Notes under the pieces: model-generated
Database searches by the model: none
What the model was told of the DNA's origin: nothing
What the model saw: only the letters and a program-made list of their open reading frames with translations
NCBI RefSeq assembly: GCF_018847975.1
Contig: NZ_CP072597.1
Span: 5,805,001 to 5,869,000 of the forward strand
Reading direction: 5' to 3'
Origin: Lysobacter sp. K5869
GTDB taxonomy: Bacteria; Pseudomonadota; Gammaproteobacteria; Xanthomonadales; Xanthomonadaceae
DNA: 64,000 bases
Made by a program: the position numbers and the translations under genes
In this document: one piece after another, positions 54,601-63,976 of the stretch
Numbering within the stretch: position 1 is the first letter of the stretch
Layout: each line of letters opens with the position of its first letter

Positions 54601-55560
54601 ATGCAGGGAGCGCGCGCAGACAGAACTTCCGTGGCGACGTCGATGCGAACCGCGCGGCTCGCCGCTGGTTTCGTTCTCGCCGTGTGCCTGACCGGCGCAT
54701 CGACGCTCGCGCCCGCCACCACGCGCGCGGCCGCGACGCCGCCGTCCCGCTCCATCGCCGAACCCACCGTCGCCGAGCTGATCGCGCGCTTGCGCCAACG
54801 CGCCGCCGCCTCGCAACGCAGCCCCGCGGTGCGCGCCGATTACCTCGCCCTGCTGCGCGCACAGAACCTCGACGAACGGCAAGCGCCCTACGCCGATTTC
54901 GCCTGGCTGCGGCTGCTGTTCGAGGCCACCCGCGACGGCGGCTACTGGAATATGCGCTGGGCGATCACCGACCGCGAACCCAACTCCGACGCGATCTGGC
55001 GCCAATGGCAGGCCCAGCGCGCGCCCGCGCCCGACCGCGCCAGCGCGGTGGCCGAATGCGACGAGTTGTCGGCGTTCTACGCCGCGCTCGCGCGCCTGGG
55101 CGGCGTCGGCGACGTCGGGCTGCTGTGGCCCACCGCCAACCACACCGTCGCGGTCTGGCGCCTGCCCGGGCCGCCGCGCGAGGCGCGCATCGTGGTGCCG
55201 ACCACGCTGATCTTCCTGAGCCGCTACGACAGCTTCGGCACCCGCGGCTTCGATCCCTGGAAGCAGAAACGCATCTACCCCTACGCCCGTAACGACATCG
55301 CGCCTACGCAGCGCCTGCCGCCCGCGCTGACCGCGTTCCTGCTCGCCCAGGCCGACCGCTACGCCGACGCCTCCGCGCTGAGCCTGCAGCGCCTGCGCGA
55401 GTTGCGCGAAGGCGTGCTCAAAGGTTCGCTGGGCGCGGCCGAGGCGGCGAGCCGCGCGCGCCAGCAACGCGAGGCGCTGCCGGCCGGCGCGACCGCCGAT
55501 CTCGCCGCCTACGCGCATTTCATCGAGGCCATGCGCGGGCACGGGCCCGCACTGGATTGA
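54601..55560 (+). CDS. Exported protein of unknown function, possible transglutaminase-like fold
   Basis: A 319-residue protein, or 305 if the ATG at 54643 is used, which would put the signal peptide (MRTARLAAGFVLAVCLTGAS) at the very N-terminus. AAGGA lies 12 bases before the first ATG, and nothing clear precedes the second. The mature part has AECDELSAFYAALARLGGVG followed about 28 residues later by NHTVAVWRLPG, a Cys-helix then His-strand order seen in transglutaminase-like proteins. FDPWKQKRIYPYARND could supply an Asp. This fold assignment is a guess from pattern. The next gene follows about 100 bases on. Confidence 0.65.
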   Translation: MQGARADRTSVATSMRTARLAAGFVLAVCLTGASTLAPATTRAAATPPSRSIAEPTVAELIARLRQRAAASQRSPAVRADYLALLRAQNLDERQAPYADFAWLRLLFEATRDGGYWNMRWAITDREPNSDAIWRQWQAQRAPAPDRASAVAECDELSAFYAALARLGGVGDVGLLWPTANHTVAVWRLPGPPREARIVVPTTLIFLSRYDSFGTRGFDPWKQKRIYPYARNDIAPTQRLPPALTAFLLAQADRYADASALSLQRLRELREGVLKGSLGAAEAASRARQQREALPAGATADLAAYAHFIEAMRGHGPALD

Positions 55561-55661
55561 CCCGCCGGATCGATGCGCGCGATCCGCGCACCGGGCCGGC
55601 GCGCGCAAACCCAAGCGCGCGGCGCGTGGAATACTGCGCCGACACCGCAAAGGACCGCACC

Positions 55662-56678
55662 ATGCCCGCCCGCCCCGGACCGCAGCGCCATCCATCGAAC
55701 GCGCTGCTTGCGCTGCTCGTCCTGCTCGCTCCCGCCCTGCTCGCCCCCGCCGGCGCCGCCGAGCCCGCCGCGGCGCAGACGCGCTACCTGCAACTCGACC
55801 CGCACTGGACCGACGAGCCCTACCAATGGCAGCTCGACGACGGCACCGTGCTCAGCCGCGGCGTGACCGACGCGCAGGCGCGCGCCGCGGTCGCCGCGCG
55901 CCCGGGCCACGATCGCTACGCGCTGGAAACCGTGGTGATGCGCTATCCGATGCGGATCGCGGCCGCGTGCTGGAAACGGCCGCAGGCCGAGTTCGCGCAC
56001 TGCGTCGAGCCGGGCCCGGCCGGCCCCTCGCGCGGCCGCGCGCGGGCCGAGGCCGAGGCCGAACGCGCGCTCGACGAAGCCCAGCAGCGCCGACGCGAAC
56101 GCGCCGCCTGGACCGGGCTGGACGCGCAAGCCGTGGCCCAGCGCCTGCGCGGCGCGCTCGCCGCGCAGGCGCAATGGGAGAAAACGCTGCCCGCGCGGCG
56201 GACGCCGGCGCAGTTCGACTGCGCCCAGTCCAGCGCCCCGCCGCCGCTGGCGCCCGCCGGCCAAGGCCGCTTCCGCGCCGCGCTCGAAGCCGGCGCGCGC
56301 ACGCCGGCCGGCGAAGCCGAGCTGATCGCCGCCGCGCGCACCGGCCATTGGCGCGCGGCCGCGGCGCTGGCCAATCTGGCGCTGTACGACGACGACTGGG
56401 AGTCCGCTCAGACCATCGCCGCCTGGCTGCTCGAACGCGACCTGCCGGCCGGCTACAACGCGCTGGCGCGCAGCCTCGGCGCGGCCGACGCCTACGAACA
56501 CGGCCGCGCCGCGCCGGCCGAGCGCGAACAGTCCGCAAGACTGCGTTGGCGCGCGGTGCAGGCCGGCGATCCCGGCGCGCAGATGGACCTGGCCGACCAA
56601 CTCGCCGACAGCGATCCCGACGCCGCCGAGCGCCTGCGCGCCTGCGCCCGCGGCCGCTTTCCCGACATCGACGACTGA
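55662..56678 (+). CDS. Exported protein of unknown function
   Basis: A 338-residue protein with a signal peptide (HPSNALLALLVLLAPALLAP...GAAEPAAA). AAGGA eight bases upstream supports the ATG; an earlier in-frame TTG lacks a ribosome site. The mature N-terminal part includes YLQLDPHWTDEPYQWQLDDG. The middle is Arg/Ala-rich and helical. The C-terminal third (TGHWRAAAALANLALYDDDW; RWRAVQAGDPGAQMDLADQL) resembles degenerate Sel1/TPR repeats. Four Cys residues could form disulfides. No specific function can be given. It ends at a shared terminator facing gltA. Confidence 0.68.
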   Translation: MPARPGPQRHPSNALLALLVLLAPALLAPAGAAEPAAAQTRYLQLDPHWTDEPYQWQLDDGTVLSRGVTDAQARAAVAARPGHDRYALETVVMRYPMRIAAACWKRPQAEFAHCVEPGPAGPSRGRARAEAEAERALDEAQQRRRERAAWTGLDAQAVAQRLRGALAAQAQWEKTLPARRTPAQFDCAQSSAPPPLAPAGQGRFRAALEAGARTPAGEAELIAAARTGHWRAAAALANLALYDDDWESAQTIAAWLLERDLPAGYNALARSLGAADAYEHGRAAPAEREQSARLRWRAVQAGDPGAQMDLADQLADSDPDAAERLRACARGRFPDIDD

Positions 56679-56693
56679 GCCGGCGGCGCAAAC

Positions 56694-56723
56694 GAAAACG
56701 CCCCGCCGAAGCGGGGCGTTTTC
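56694..56723. terminator. Bidirectional terminator between convergent genes
   Basis: Perfect 13-pair stem (GAAAACGCCCCGC and its inverse) around CGAA. It gives a T-run on both strands and serves both the upstream exported-protein gene and gltA. Confidence 0.92.
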
Positions 56724-56777
56724 TTCAGCGAAGTCCGCGAGGCGCCGATCCGCCTGCGCGGACCGGCGCTGCGCGCA

Positions 56778-58082
56778 TCAGCGCTTGTCCGGCGACACGT
56801 AATCGCGCACGCCGTGGCCGGTGTAGATCTGGCGCGGACGGCCGATCTTGTTTTCCGGATCGTTCTGCTGCTCCAGCCAATGCGACACCCAGCCGGCGGT
56901 GCGGGCGATGGCGAACATGACGGTGAACATCTCCACCGGAATGCCGAGCGCCTTGTAAATGATGCCCGAGTAGAAGTCGACGTTCGGGTAGAGCTTGCGC
57001 TGGACGAAGTAATCGTCCTTCAGCGCGGCTTCTTCCAGCTTCATCGCCACGTCCAGCAGCGGGTCGTTGATGCCCAGCTCGCCGAGCACGTCGTGGGTCA
57101 TCTTGCGCACCAGCGCGGCGCGCGGGTCGTAGTTCTTGTAGACGCGGTGGCCGAAGCCCATCAGGCGGAAGCCCGATTCCTTGTCCTTGGCCTTTTCGAC
57201 CGCCGACTTGACGTTCTCCGGACGGCCGATCTCGTTGAGCATCTTGAGCACGGCTTCGTTGGCGCCGCCGTGCGCCGGCCCCCACAGCGCGGCGACGCCG
57301 GAGGCGACGCTCACGTACGGGTTGGCGCCGGTCGAGCCGACCAGACGCACGGTCGAGGTCGAGGCGTTCTGCTCGTGATCGGCGTGCAGGATGAACAACA
57401 GGTCCATCGCCTTGGCGGCGACCGGGCTCAGCTCCAGCGGCTCGCTCGGCACTTCGAACAGCATGTGCAGGAAGCGCGTGGTGTAGTCGAGGCTGTTCTT
57501 CGGGTAACGGATCGGCCAGCCGATGGAATAGCGGTGGCAGGCGGCGGCGATCGTCGGCACCTTGGCGATCAGACGGATCGCGGCCAGGCGGCGCTGCTCC
57601 GGATCTTCCAGGTCGAGTTCGTTGTGGTAGAAGCTCGCCATCGAGCCGAGCATGCCGACCAGCATCGCCATCGGATGCGCGTCGTGGCGGAAGCCGTAGA
57701 GGAAGGTGCGGAAGGCCTCGTGCATCATCGTGTGATGCGTGACCTCATGCTCGAACTTGGAGAACTCGCCCGCGGTCGGCAGTTCGCCGTTCATCAGCAG
57801 GTAGGCGACTTCCAGGAAGTTCGACTTCTCGGCCAGCTGCTCGATCGGGTAACCGCGGTACAGCAGCACGCCGGCGTCGCCGTCGATGTAGGTGATGGCC
57901 GACTTGCAGCTCGCCGTCGCGGTGAAGCCCGGGTCGTAGGTGAACATCCCGGTTTCCTTCGGCAGCTTGCCGATGTCGACGCAGGACGCGCCGAGGGTGG
58001 GATGCTGCACCGGCAGGGCAAAGTTCTTATCGCCGGCGGTGACGCTCACCTGGTCCAGGCGTTTGTTGGAATCTTCGGACAC
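56778..58082 (-). CDS. gltA: Citrate synthase, type II
   Basis: Condenses oxaloacetate and acetyl-CoA to citrate, the entry step of the TCA cycle. 434 residues. [20 protein letters not shown] is typical of the N-terminal domain. Catalytic residues are visible: His in [14 protein letters not shown], His in [16 protein letters not shown], and Asp in YPNVDFYSG. It resembles the hexameric, NADH-sensitive gram-negative type. I chose the GTG start ([14 protein letters not shown]): GAGGAG stands six bases upstream. A longer frame to 58145 lacks this and would be unconserved. Candidate promoter and operator are listed separately. Confidence 0.97.
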   Translation of the reverse strand: MSEDSNKRLDQVSVTAGDKNFALPVQHPTLGASCVDIGKLPKETGMFTYDPGFTATASCKSAITYIDGDAGVLLYRGYPIEQLAEKSNFLEVAYLLMNGELPTAGEFSKFEHEVTHHTMMHEAFRTFLYGFRHDAHPMAMLVGMLGSMASFYHNELDLEDPEQRRLAAIRLIAKVPTIAAACHRYSIGWPIRYPKNSLDYTTRFLHMLFEVPSEPLELSPVAAKAMDLLFILHADHEQNASTSTVRLVGSTGANPYVSVASGVAALWGPAHGGANEAVLKMLNEIGRPENVKSAVEKAKDKESGFRLMGFGHRVYKNYDPRAALVRKMTHDVLGELGINDPLLDVAMKLEEAALKDDYFVQRKLYPNVDFYSGIIYKALGIPVEMFTVMFAIARTAGWVSHWLEQQNDPENKIGRPRQIYTGHGVRDYVSPDKR

Positions 58083-58152
58083 GAAACACTCCTCAGTCTG
58101 CTGCCGCAGGGATGGCCGCGGCAGGAGGGCAACGGGGGGTCGCAAGCACGTT

Positions 58153-58190
58153 GCGATAGTGAATTATCGCACAACGCTTTCCGAGCCCAA
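58153..58190 (-). promoter_or_regulatory. Candidate gltA promoter with overlapping palindrome
   Basis: On the minus strand TTGGGC (58190-58185), a 16-base spacer and GATAAT (58168-58163), with TG two bases before the -10. The inverted repeat GCGATA (58153-58158) / TATCGC (58165-58170) overlaps the -10 element, a good place for a repressor. The predicted leader is about 75 bases. No experimental support. Confidence 0.4.
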
Positions 58191-58536
58191 GCTCGGACTT
58201 TGGTCGGCACGGCCGCCCCGGCGCGACGGATCGTTGCGCCGGACGCGGGCCGGCGGCGGCCACCGGTCAGTATTCGACCGCCGGGTTGCCGGGATGTGGC
58301 GGCTGGCTGCACGGGCCGCGGCGACAGCGCGCGGGCCGGCCCGGCGTGAATGCGATGAACGCCGCCGCGGTATGGAAAACGCGGCGCGGCGGGCGCGGGC
58401 TTGCCGGAACGGCCGGAAGAGTGCGCCCGGCGCAGCGGCAACGGCGGGCGGCTTCGCGCGCGCTGGCCCGACGAGCGCCGCGCGGCGCCCTTAAACGCGC
58501 GCGCCGCCGCCCCGCCCTTATCGCGCGCAAACGCAA
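58191..58536. other. Intergenic region between gltA promoter and rpmE2 terminator
   Basis: GC-rich, with no supported gene, no tRNA and no recognisable repeat family. Several reading frames cross it, but none has a ribosome site or protein-like composition. Confidence 0.5.
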
Positions 58537-58561
58537 ACGGCCGCCCTTGCGGGCAGCCGTT
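58537..58561 (-). terminator. Terminator-like hairpin after rpmE2
   Basis: ACGGCCGCCC and GGGCAGCCGT pair around TTGC with one mismatch. On the minus strand TTTGCGTTTG follows. Confidence 0.6.
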
Positions 58562-58620
58562 GTGCGTACAGCAGTTGCGTAGAACGAAGCTCCGCCGGAT
58601 CGCTCCGGCGCGGTACGCGA

Positions 58621-58863
58621 TTACTTCTGCGCGTAACGCTTGCGGAACTTGTCGACGCGGCCGCTGGTGTCCACGATCTTGTGCTTGCCCGTGTAGAACG
58701 GGTGCGAGGCCGACGAGATATCGACCTTGATCAGCGGATACTCAGCGCCATCGAGCTTGATCGTTTCCTTGCTCGACAGGGTCGAACGGGTCAGGATCTG
58801 GAAATCGGTGGTGACGTCCTGGAAGACGACGTCGCGGTATTCGGGATGGATGCCTGCCTTCAT
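58621..58863 (-). CDS. rpmE2: 50S ribosomal protein L31, type B
   Basis: Component of the large ribosomal subunit, 80 residues ([20 protein letters not shown] and on to FRKRYAQK). There is no Cys at all, so this is the zinc-free type B form rather than the CxxC-containing type A. In many bacteria type B replaces type A under zinc shortage and is repressed by Zur. No obvious Zur site could be picked out by eye in the upstream sequence. A TTG three codons earlier is in frame but the ATG is the conserved start. Confidence 0.96.
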   Translation of the reverse strand: MKAGIHPEYRDVVFQDVTTDFQILTRSTLSSKETIKLDGAEYPLIKVDISSASHPFYTGKHKIVDTSGRVDKFRKRYAQK

Positions 58864-59024
58864 GGCACTCAACCTTAAGGTGTGCGGGAAAGTCGGGCAG
58901 TATAGCCACGCCTATAGGGGTCGCGCAAGTCCATGGACGATAAAGAAATTCATCGCATGGCCCCCTGAGAACCCAGGAGCCGGCGCCCCGCCCCGTTCGG
59001 GAGCGAGGCGCGGCCCGCACAGGC

Positions 59025-59960
59025 TCAGCCGGCCGCCAGCGCCGCGGCGATCAGGCGCTCGAACCGGGCCTGATCGTATTTCATCAAGATCGAGACCTTG
59101 TCCGCGCGCCCTTCCTGCCGGCGCCAATCCACCACCGTGGCGCCGCGGCTGTGGGTGCCTTCGAGTTCGATCGACACCGGCCGGTCCTGCACGTCCAGCG
59201 CGCCGTCGGGCTCGAGCGCGAACGCCATCGCCAGCGCGTCGGCCGCATGCCATTCGTCGCCGCGGCGGTCGATCGACCACAAGCGGGTCTTCTCGGAAAT
59301 GCGCTCGTAGAAACGGCCGCGCTCGGAACCGGCGGCGAGCCAGCCGACCACGCGGTCGTGGTGCAGGCCGTGCGCCATCACCGCTTCCCAATCGGCCAGA
59401 TCGATGCGCTCGAACGCCTCGAACACGATATGCGCGGCTTCCGGATCGAAGTAGATGTTGAACTCCGCCGCCGGCGTGATGTTGCCCTGGCAGGTCACCG
59501 CGCCGCCCATCACCACCAGACGCGCGATGCGTTGCGGCAGAGTCGGATCGAGCTTGAGCGCGAGCGCGACGTTGGTCAGCGGACCCAACGCCACCAGCAA
59601 CAGCTTGCCGGCGTGTTCGTGCGAGAGGCGGATGATCGCCAGCGCCGCGTGTTCGGCTTCTACTTGGCGCTTGGCGGCCTCAAAGCCGACATCGCCGAAA
59701 CCGTCCTGGCCGTGCACGTAGCCGGCGTCGGGCGAGGGATGCAGCAACGGCGCGTCGGCGCCGGCGAACACCGGAATGTCCTGGCCGGCCACTTCGCACA
59801 GTTTCAGCGCGTTGGCCACGGTGTGCTTAAGGCCGACGTTGCCGGCGGCGATGGTCAAACCCACGATGCGGTGACGCGGGTCGTTGAAGGCCATCAGCAG
59901 CGCCAGGGCGTCGTCCACGCCGGGATCGGTGTCGATGAGCAAGGGAATGCGATCGGTCAT
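59025..59960 (-). CDS. Inosine/uridine-preferring nucleoside hydrolase
   Basis: Hydrolyses the N-glycosidic bond of nucleosides for purine/pyrimidine salvage. 311 residues. The calcium-binding aspartate cluster LLIDTDPGVDDALAL is at the N-terminus. VALGPLTNVALAL and LVVMGGAVTCQGNITPAAEF (catalytic and ribose-binding residues) follow, then AEFNIYFDPEAA, and the last Asp ligand in WHAADALAMAFAL. Which base is preferred cannot be told. The DUF4166 gene ends ten bases upstream of it on the same strand, so the two are likely cotranscribed. Confidence 0.93.
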   Translation of the reverse strand: MTDRIPLLIDTDPGVDDALALLMAFNDPRHRIVGLTIAAGNVGLKHTVANALKLCEVAGQDIPVFAGADAPLLHPSPDAGYVHGQDGFGDVGFEAAKRQVEAEHAALAIIRLSHEHAGKLLLVALGPLTNVALALKLDPTLPQRIARLVVMGGAVTCQGNITPAAEFNIYFDPEAAHIVFEAFERIDLADWEAVMAHGLHHDRVVGWLAAGSERGRFYERISEKTRLWSIDRRGDEWHAADALAMAFALEPDGALDVQDRPVSIELEGTHSRGATVVDWRRQEGRADKVSILMKYDQARFERLIAAALAAG

Positions 59961-59970
59961 GATTCACTCG

Positions 59971-60603
59971 TTATGCGGAACATCGCGCAGCGGCATGCGC
60001 CGCGCCGGCCGGATCGGCCGAGGAGGCCGTAACGGCCGGGACAGCGTGCAGTGCGCCTTCGTAGCGCAGCAGTTCGCCGAAGGGAAACCAGGAAAACGAC
60101 ACGGCGAAGCGATAGCGCTCTTCGCCGTCGATGCGTTCGATGCGCTTGTAGGCATCGGTGCGCGGAAACAGGAAACGCGGCAGCGGCAGGCCGCGCGCGC
60201 TCAGGCCGAGCAGGCGCCAGCGCCAGCCGCCGCCGTCGAGGTCCACGCCCAGGCGCATGCGCACCGGGCCGGTGGCTTCGAGCCAATGGCCGTCGGGGAA
60301 GCGTCCGACCGGCTCGAACACCGAACGCAGTTCGCTGCCGTCGTCGAAACGGCGCAGCCACAGCATGCGTTCGGGTTCGTGGACGATGTCGACGCGGAAG
60401 CCGCGGCGCGCGCGGTCGCAGGGGATGCCCAGGCGGCGCGCGAGGCGGCGGCCGAGCAGGCCGGCGGGGCCGGTTCCAGTGCGCAGGTCGATCTCGCCGG
60501 CCAGGGCGCCGCCGTCGCGGTGCAGCGCCTGCAGCAAGGGGTGCAGCCGCTCGAAGGCGGGGCCGAACCAGTGGGTCGCCGCGTTGTGGGGAACTCCCGG
60601 CAT
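59971..60603 (-). CDS. DUF4166 domain protein
   Basis: A 210-residue protein matching the DUF4166 type, a family of unknown function sometimes fused to saccharopine-dehydrogenase-like domains. Landmarks are HWFGPAFERLHPLLQALHRD near the start, GFRVDIVHEPERMLWLRRFD, GPVRMRLGVDLDGGGWRWRL, and RYRFAVSFSWFPFGELLRYE near the C-terminus. No signal peptide or membrane helix. A GGAGA lies 12 bases before the ATG. It is followed ten bases on by the nucleoside hydrolase gene. Confidence 0.78.
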   Translation of the reverse strand: MPGVPHNAATHWFGPAFERLHPLLQALHRDGGALAGEIDLRTGTGPAGLLGRRLARRLGIPCDRARRGFRVDIVHEPERMLWLRRFDDGSELRSVFEPVGRFPDGHWLEATGPVRMRLGVDLDGGGWRWRLLGLSARGLPLPRFLFPRTDAYKRIERIDGEERYRFAVSFSWFPFGELLRYEGALHAVPAVTASSADPAGAAHAAARCSA

Positions 60604-61060
60604 CCGGGGCTCTGTCTCCAGCGGGCGGGACACTATATGCCAAAAAAACCGCGCGGGTGGGGCCTGCCGGCGGCCGCGGCGGACGCAGCCGGCAGACCCG
60701 GCACAGTCGCCTCGCCCGGGCCGCGCGACCGCAGCGGACGCCTGCGCGCGGCGGAAAATCCGCGAATTCCGAACTGGGTCGCACCCCGGCGGCGGGCGTC
60801 CGGCCGAACCGTGCGGAGCTTCCGGCCAACGGACACATCGCCGCCCTACCATGCGGCGAGCACCGGCCGCGCCGCATCGTCGGGGTTCGCGCATCGGAGT
60901 TCGCGCATCGACGCACGCGCGGCGCGAGCCGCCATCGACTCGCGCGACTCCATCGACGCGCCCCGACATCCGCGTGGCCCGGACCGCACGCCCCCACGGC
61001 GAACCCACGCCGCCGCCGAACGCGCGGCGCGGCGGGCCGCCGTCAATGCAAGGAGTCCGC
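60604..61060. other. Divergent intergenic region, nothing specific recognised
   Basis: About 457 GC-rich bases between the divergent DUF4166 and thioesterase genes. There is a short near-repeat of TTCGCGCATCG around 60887-60909. Frames that cross the region continue into the thioesterase gene but are unconserved in composition. No promoter stands out. Confidence 0.4.
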
Positions 61061-61822
61061 TTGAACGCCAGCCCATGGTTCGTCCGCCCGCTGCCGCGGC
61101 CGTCCGCGAAACTGCGCCTGATCTGCCTGCCCTACGCGGGCGGTTCGGCCGCGACCTACGCCACTTGGGGCGCGCAGTTGCCCACCGACGTCGAAGTGGT
61201 CGCCGTGCAGCCGCCGGGACGCGGCCCGCGTCTGGCCGAGCCGGCGCATACGCGCATGAGCGCGCTGGTCGCCGAGCTGATCGCGGCGTTTCAGGAACTG
61301 ACCGACAAGCCGTACGTGTTGTTCGGCCACAGCCTCGGCAGCCGCGTCGCCTACGAATTCGCCCAACAGTGCCCGCGCGTGCATCTGCCCTCGCCGCGCA
61401 TGCTGATCGCCTCCGGCAGCCGCGCGCCGCATTTTCCCGCGCCGCGCGCGGGCATTCACGATCTCGACGACGCCGCGTTCATCGCCCGGCTGCGCGAGCT
61501 CGACGGCACGCCCGAGGAAGTGCTCAACAACCGGGAATTGATGCAGTTCCTGATCCCGCTGCTGCGCGCGGATTTCAAGATCGCCGACTTGCACCGCGCC
61601 ACGCCGGTCGAGCTGCATTGCCCGATCCTCGCGCTGACCGGCACCGAAGACCATGAAGTCGGCGACGCCGCGGTCGAAGGCTGGCGCGAACTCACCGACG
61701 CAGGCTGCGAGATCCAGCGGATTCCCGGCGGACATTTCTTCGTCGAGCACAATCGCGCGCTGGTGCTGGAGCAAGTCAACGCGGCGCTGGCGCAAGTGGC
61801 GCGGCTCGATCGCGTCGCGTAA
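61061..61822 (+). CDS. Type II (editing) thioesterase, alpha/beta hydrolase
   Basis: Removes stalled or wrong acyl groups from carrier proteins of non-ribosomal peptide or polyketide synthases. 253 residues. Landmarks are LRLICLPYAGGSAATYATWG, VQPPGRGPRLAEP, nucleophile elbow VLFGHSLGSRVAYEFA (catalytic Ser), Asp in LTGTEDHEV, and His in GGHFFVEHN. I chose the TTG start: AAGGAG is five bases upstream of it. An ATG 15 bases earlier would place that site inside the gene. No NRPS or PKS gene is in the window, so it is an orphan here and may serve a distant cluster. Confidence 0.88.
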   Translation: MNASPWFVRPLPRPSAKLRLICLPYAGGSAATYATWGAQLPTDVEVVAVQPPGRGPRLAEPAHTRMSALVAELIAAFQELTDKPYVLFGHSLGSRVAYEFAQQCPRVHLPSPRMLIASGSRAPHFPAPRAGIHDLDDAAFIARLRELDGTPEEVLNNRELMQFLIPLLRADFKIADLHRATPVELHCPILALTGTEDHEVGDAAVEGWRELTDAGCEIQRIPGGHFFVEHNRALVLEQVNAALAQVARLDRVA

Positions 61823-61858
61823 GCCGCGCGTGGCCGGCGCCGGACGCGCGCCGCCCGC

Positions 61859-63976
61859 TCAGGCCGAGGCGTAACGCGCCGCGCCGCCGACCCAGCGCGA
61901 GACGATGCGGTCGGCCAGTTGCGGCGATTGGGTCAGCAAGCGTTCGCCGAGTTCCTGCACCAGCGGCAGCAGGTCGGCGTCGCGGCCCAGATCGGCGACG
62001 CGGAAACCGGCGAGGCCGGTCTGGCGGGTGCCGAGCAGTTCGCCGGGGCCGCGCAATTCCAGATCTTTTTGCGCGATCACGAAACCGTCGTGGGTTTGGC
62101 GCATCGTCTCCAGGCGCTGCCGCGCCAAGCCCGACAAGGGCGCGCGGTACAGCAGCACGCAGCTCGACGCCGCGCTGCCGCGGCCGACCCGGCCGCGCAG
62201 CTGATGCAGCTGCGCCAAGCCCAGGCGCTCAGCGTTCTCGATGATCATCAGCGAGGCGTTGGGCACGTCCACGCCGACTTCGATCACCGTGGTGGCGACC
62301 AGCAGATCGAGCTCGCCGTCCTTGAACGCGCGCATCGTCTCCTGCTTTTCCTTGGCCTTCATGCGCCCGTGCACGAGCCCGACGCGCAGCGGCGCGAGTT
62401 GCTTGGACAAATCCTCGAATGTGCTCTGCGCGGCTTGCGCGACCACTTCGTCGGACTCGTCGATCAGCGTGCACACCCAATAGGCCTGTCGCCCTTCGGC
62501 GCAGGCGGTGCGGATGCGCTGCACCAGTTCGGGCCGGCGTTCCTCGCTGAGCGCGACGGTCTGCACCGGCGTGCGCCCGGGCGGCAGTTCGTCGATGGCG
62601 GAGACGTCGAGATCGGCGTAGGCGGTCATCGCCAAGGTGCGCGGAATCGGCGTGGCGGTCATCACCAACTGGTGCGGCACGATGGCATCCACGCCGACCG
62701 CGCCGCCGACGCCCTTGTCGCGCAACGCGAGGCGTTGATGCACGCCGAAGCGATGCTGCTCATCGACGATGGCCAAGGCCAGATCGTGGAAGGCCACGCC
62801 TTCCTGCATCAGCGCATGGGTGCCGACCACCATCTGCGCGCTGCCGTCGGCCACTTGCTCCAGCGCCTGCTTGCGCGCCTTGCCGGTGACCTTGCCGGCC
62901 AGCCACGCCACGCGGATGTCGAGCGGCTCCAGCCATTTGCGCAGATTGTTGAGGTGCTGCTCGGCCAGCAATTCGGTCGGCGCCATCAGCGCGGCTTGCC
63001 GGCCGTGCTGCACCGCCAGCATCGCCGCCAGCGCGGCGACCACGGTCTTGCCGCTGCCGACGTCGCCCTGCACCAGCCGCAGCATCGGCGAGGGCTTGGC
63101 CAAGTCCGCGCGGATCTCGTCGAACACCCGCCGCTGCGCGCCGGTGAGCTTGAACGGCAGCGACTTGCGCAGCTTTTCGGCCAGCGGCAATTGCTTGAGC
63201 GCGCGCGCCTTGTGCGCCTGCTGGCTGATGCGCTGGCGGCGCAGGCTCAGGTGATGGGCCAGCAGCTCTTCCAGCACCAAACGCCGCTGCGCCGGATGGC
63301 GGCCGTCGATCAGCGCGGCCACGTCGGCGTCGGCCGGCGGGCGGTGCACGGTCAGCAGCGCGTCGCGCAGGGTCGGCAGTTGCAGGCGCCGGCGCAGTTC
63401 CTCCGGCAGCAGTTCCAGCGAGCCGTCGTCGGGCAGGCGGTCGAGCGCGTAGCCGATCAGCTTGCGCAGCGTCGCCGGGCCGATGCCTTCGATGGCCGGG
63501 TAGACCGGGTCCAGCGATTCGCCGAGTTCGGCCTCGGCGTCGTCGCCGAGGATGCGGTAGCTCGGATGCACGATCTCCAGACCGTTTTGGCCGGGCTTGG
63601 GCGTGCCGTACAGCCGCACCCGCGCGCCGACCTGGAACTGCGCGACCTGGGCGGCGCGGAAATGGAAGAAGCGCAGCACCACGTTGCCGTGCGATTCGTC
63701 GCCGACCGCCACGCGCAGCATCGGCCGGTAGCGGAAGCCGCGCTCGACCGCTTCCACCCGCCCTTCCACCTGCGCCGGCACGCCGGGGCGCAGGCCGCGG
63801 ATCGGGGTGATCTGGGTGCGGTCCTCGTACTGGCGCGGCAGTTGCAGCCAGAAATCCTGCAAGGTCAGCAGCCCGCGCGCCGCCAGCTTCTCGGCCACGG
63901 CCGGGCCGACCCCGGGCATGCGCGGCAGCGGTTGCGTGTGGAGATCGACGGTGGGGCCGTCCTTACGACTCTGCAT
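61859..63976 (-). CDS. recG: ATP-dependent DNA helicase RecG
   Basis: Monomeric helicase that regresses stalled replication forks and processes Holliday junctions. 705 residues, full length. An N-terminal wedge/OB domain (LPRMPGVGPAVAEKLAARGL; PAQVEGRVEAVERGFRYRPM) is followed by the helicase core: motif I LVQGDVGSGKTVVA, Ia MAPTELLAEQHL, II AIVDEQHRFGV, III MTATPIPRTLAM, V ATTVIEVGVDVPNA and VI QLRGRVGRG. The TRG-like C-terminus includes DLELRGPGELLGTRQTG. The ATG has no strong Shine-Dalgarno, and the upstream sequence is at the window edge. Confidence 0.97.
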   Translation of the reverse strand: MQSRKDGPTVDLHTQPLPRMPGVGPAVAEKLAARGLLTLQDFWLQLPRQYEDRTQITPIRGLRPGVPAQVEGRVEAVERGFRYRPMLRVAVGDESHGNVVLRFFHFRAAQVAQFQVGARVRLYGTPKPGQNGLEIVHPSYRILGDDAEAELGESLDPVYPAIEGIGPATLRKLIGYALDRLPDDGSLELLPEELRRRLQLPTLRDALLTVHRPPADADVAALIDGRHPAQRRLVLEELLAHHLSLRRQRISQQAHKARALKQLPLAEKLRKSLPFKLTGAQRRVFDEIRADLAKPSPMLRLVQGDVGSGKTVVAALAAMLAVQHGRQAALMAPTELLAEQHLNNLRKWLEPLDIRVAWLAGKVTGKARKQALEQVADGSAQMVVGTHALMQEGVAFHDLALAIVDEQHRFGVHQRLALRDKGVGGAVGVDAIVPHQLVMTATPIPRTLAMTAYADLDVSAIDELPPGRTPVQTVALSEERRPELVQRIRTACAEGRQAYWVCTLIDESDEVVAQAAQSTFEDLSKQLAPLRVGLVHGRMKAKEKQETMRAFKDGELDLLVATTVIEVGVDVPNASLMIIENAERLGLAQLHQLRGRVGRGSAASSCVLLYRAPLSGLARQRLETMRQTHDGFVIAQKDLELRGPGELLGTRQTGLAGFRVADLGRDADLLPLVQELGERLLTQSPQLADRIVSRWVGGAARYASA

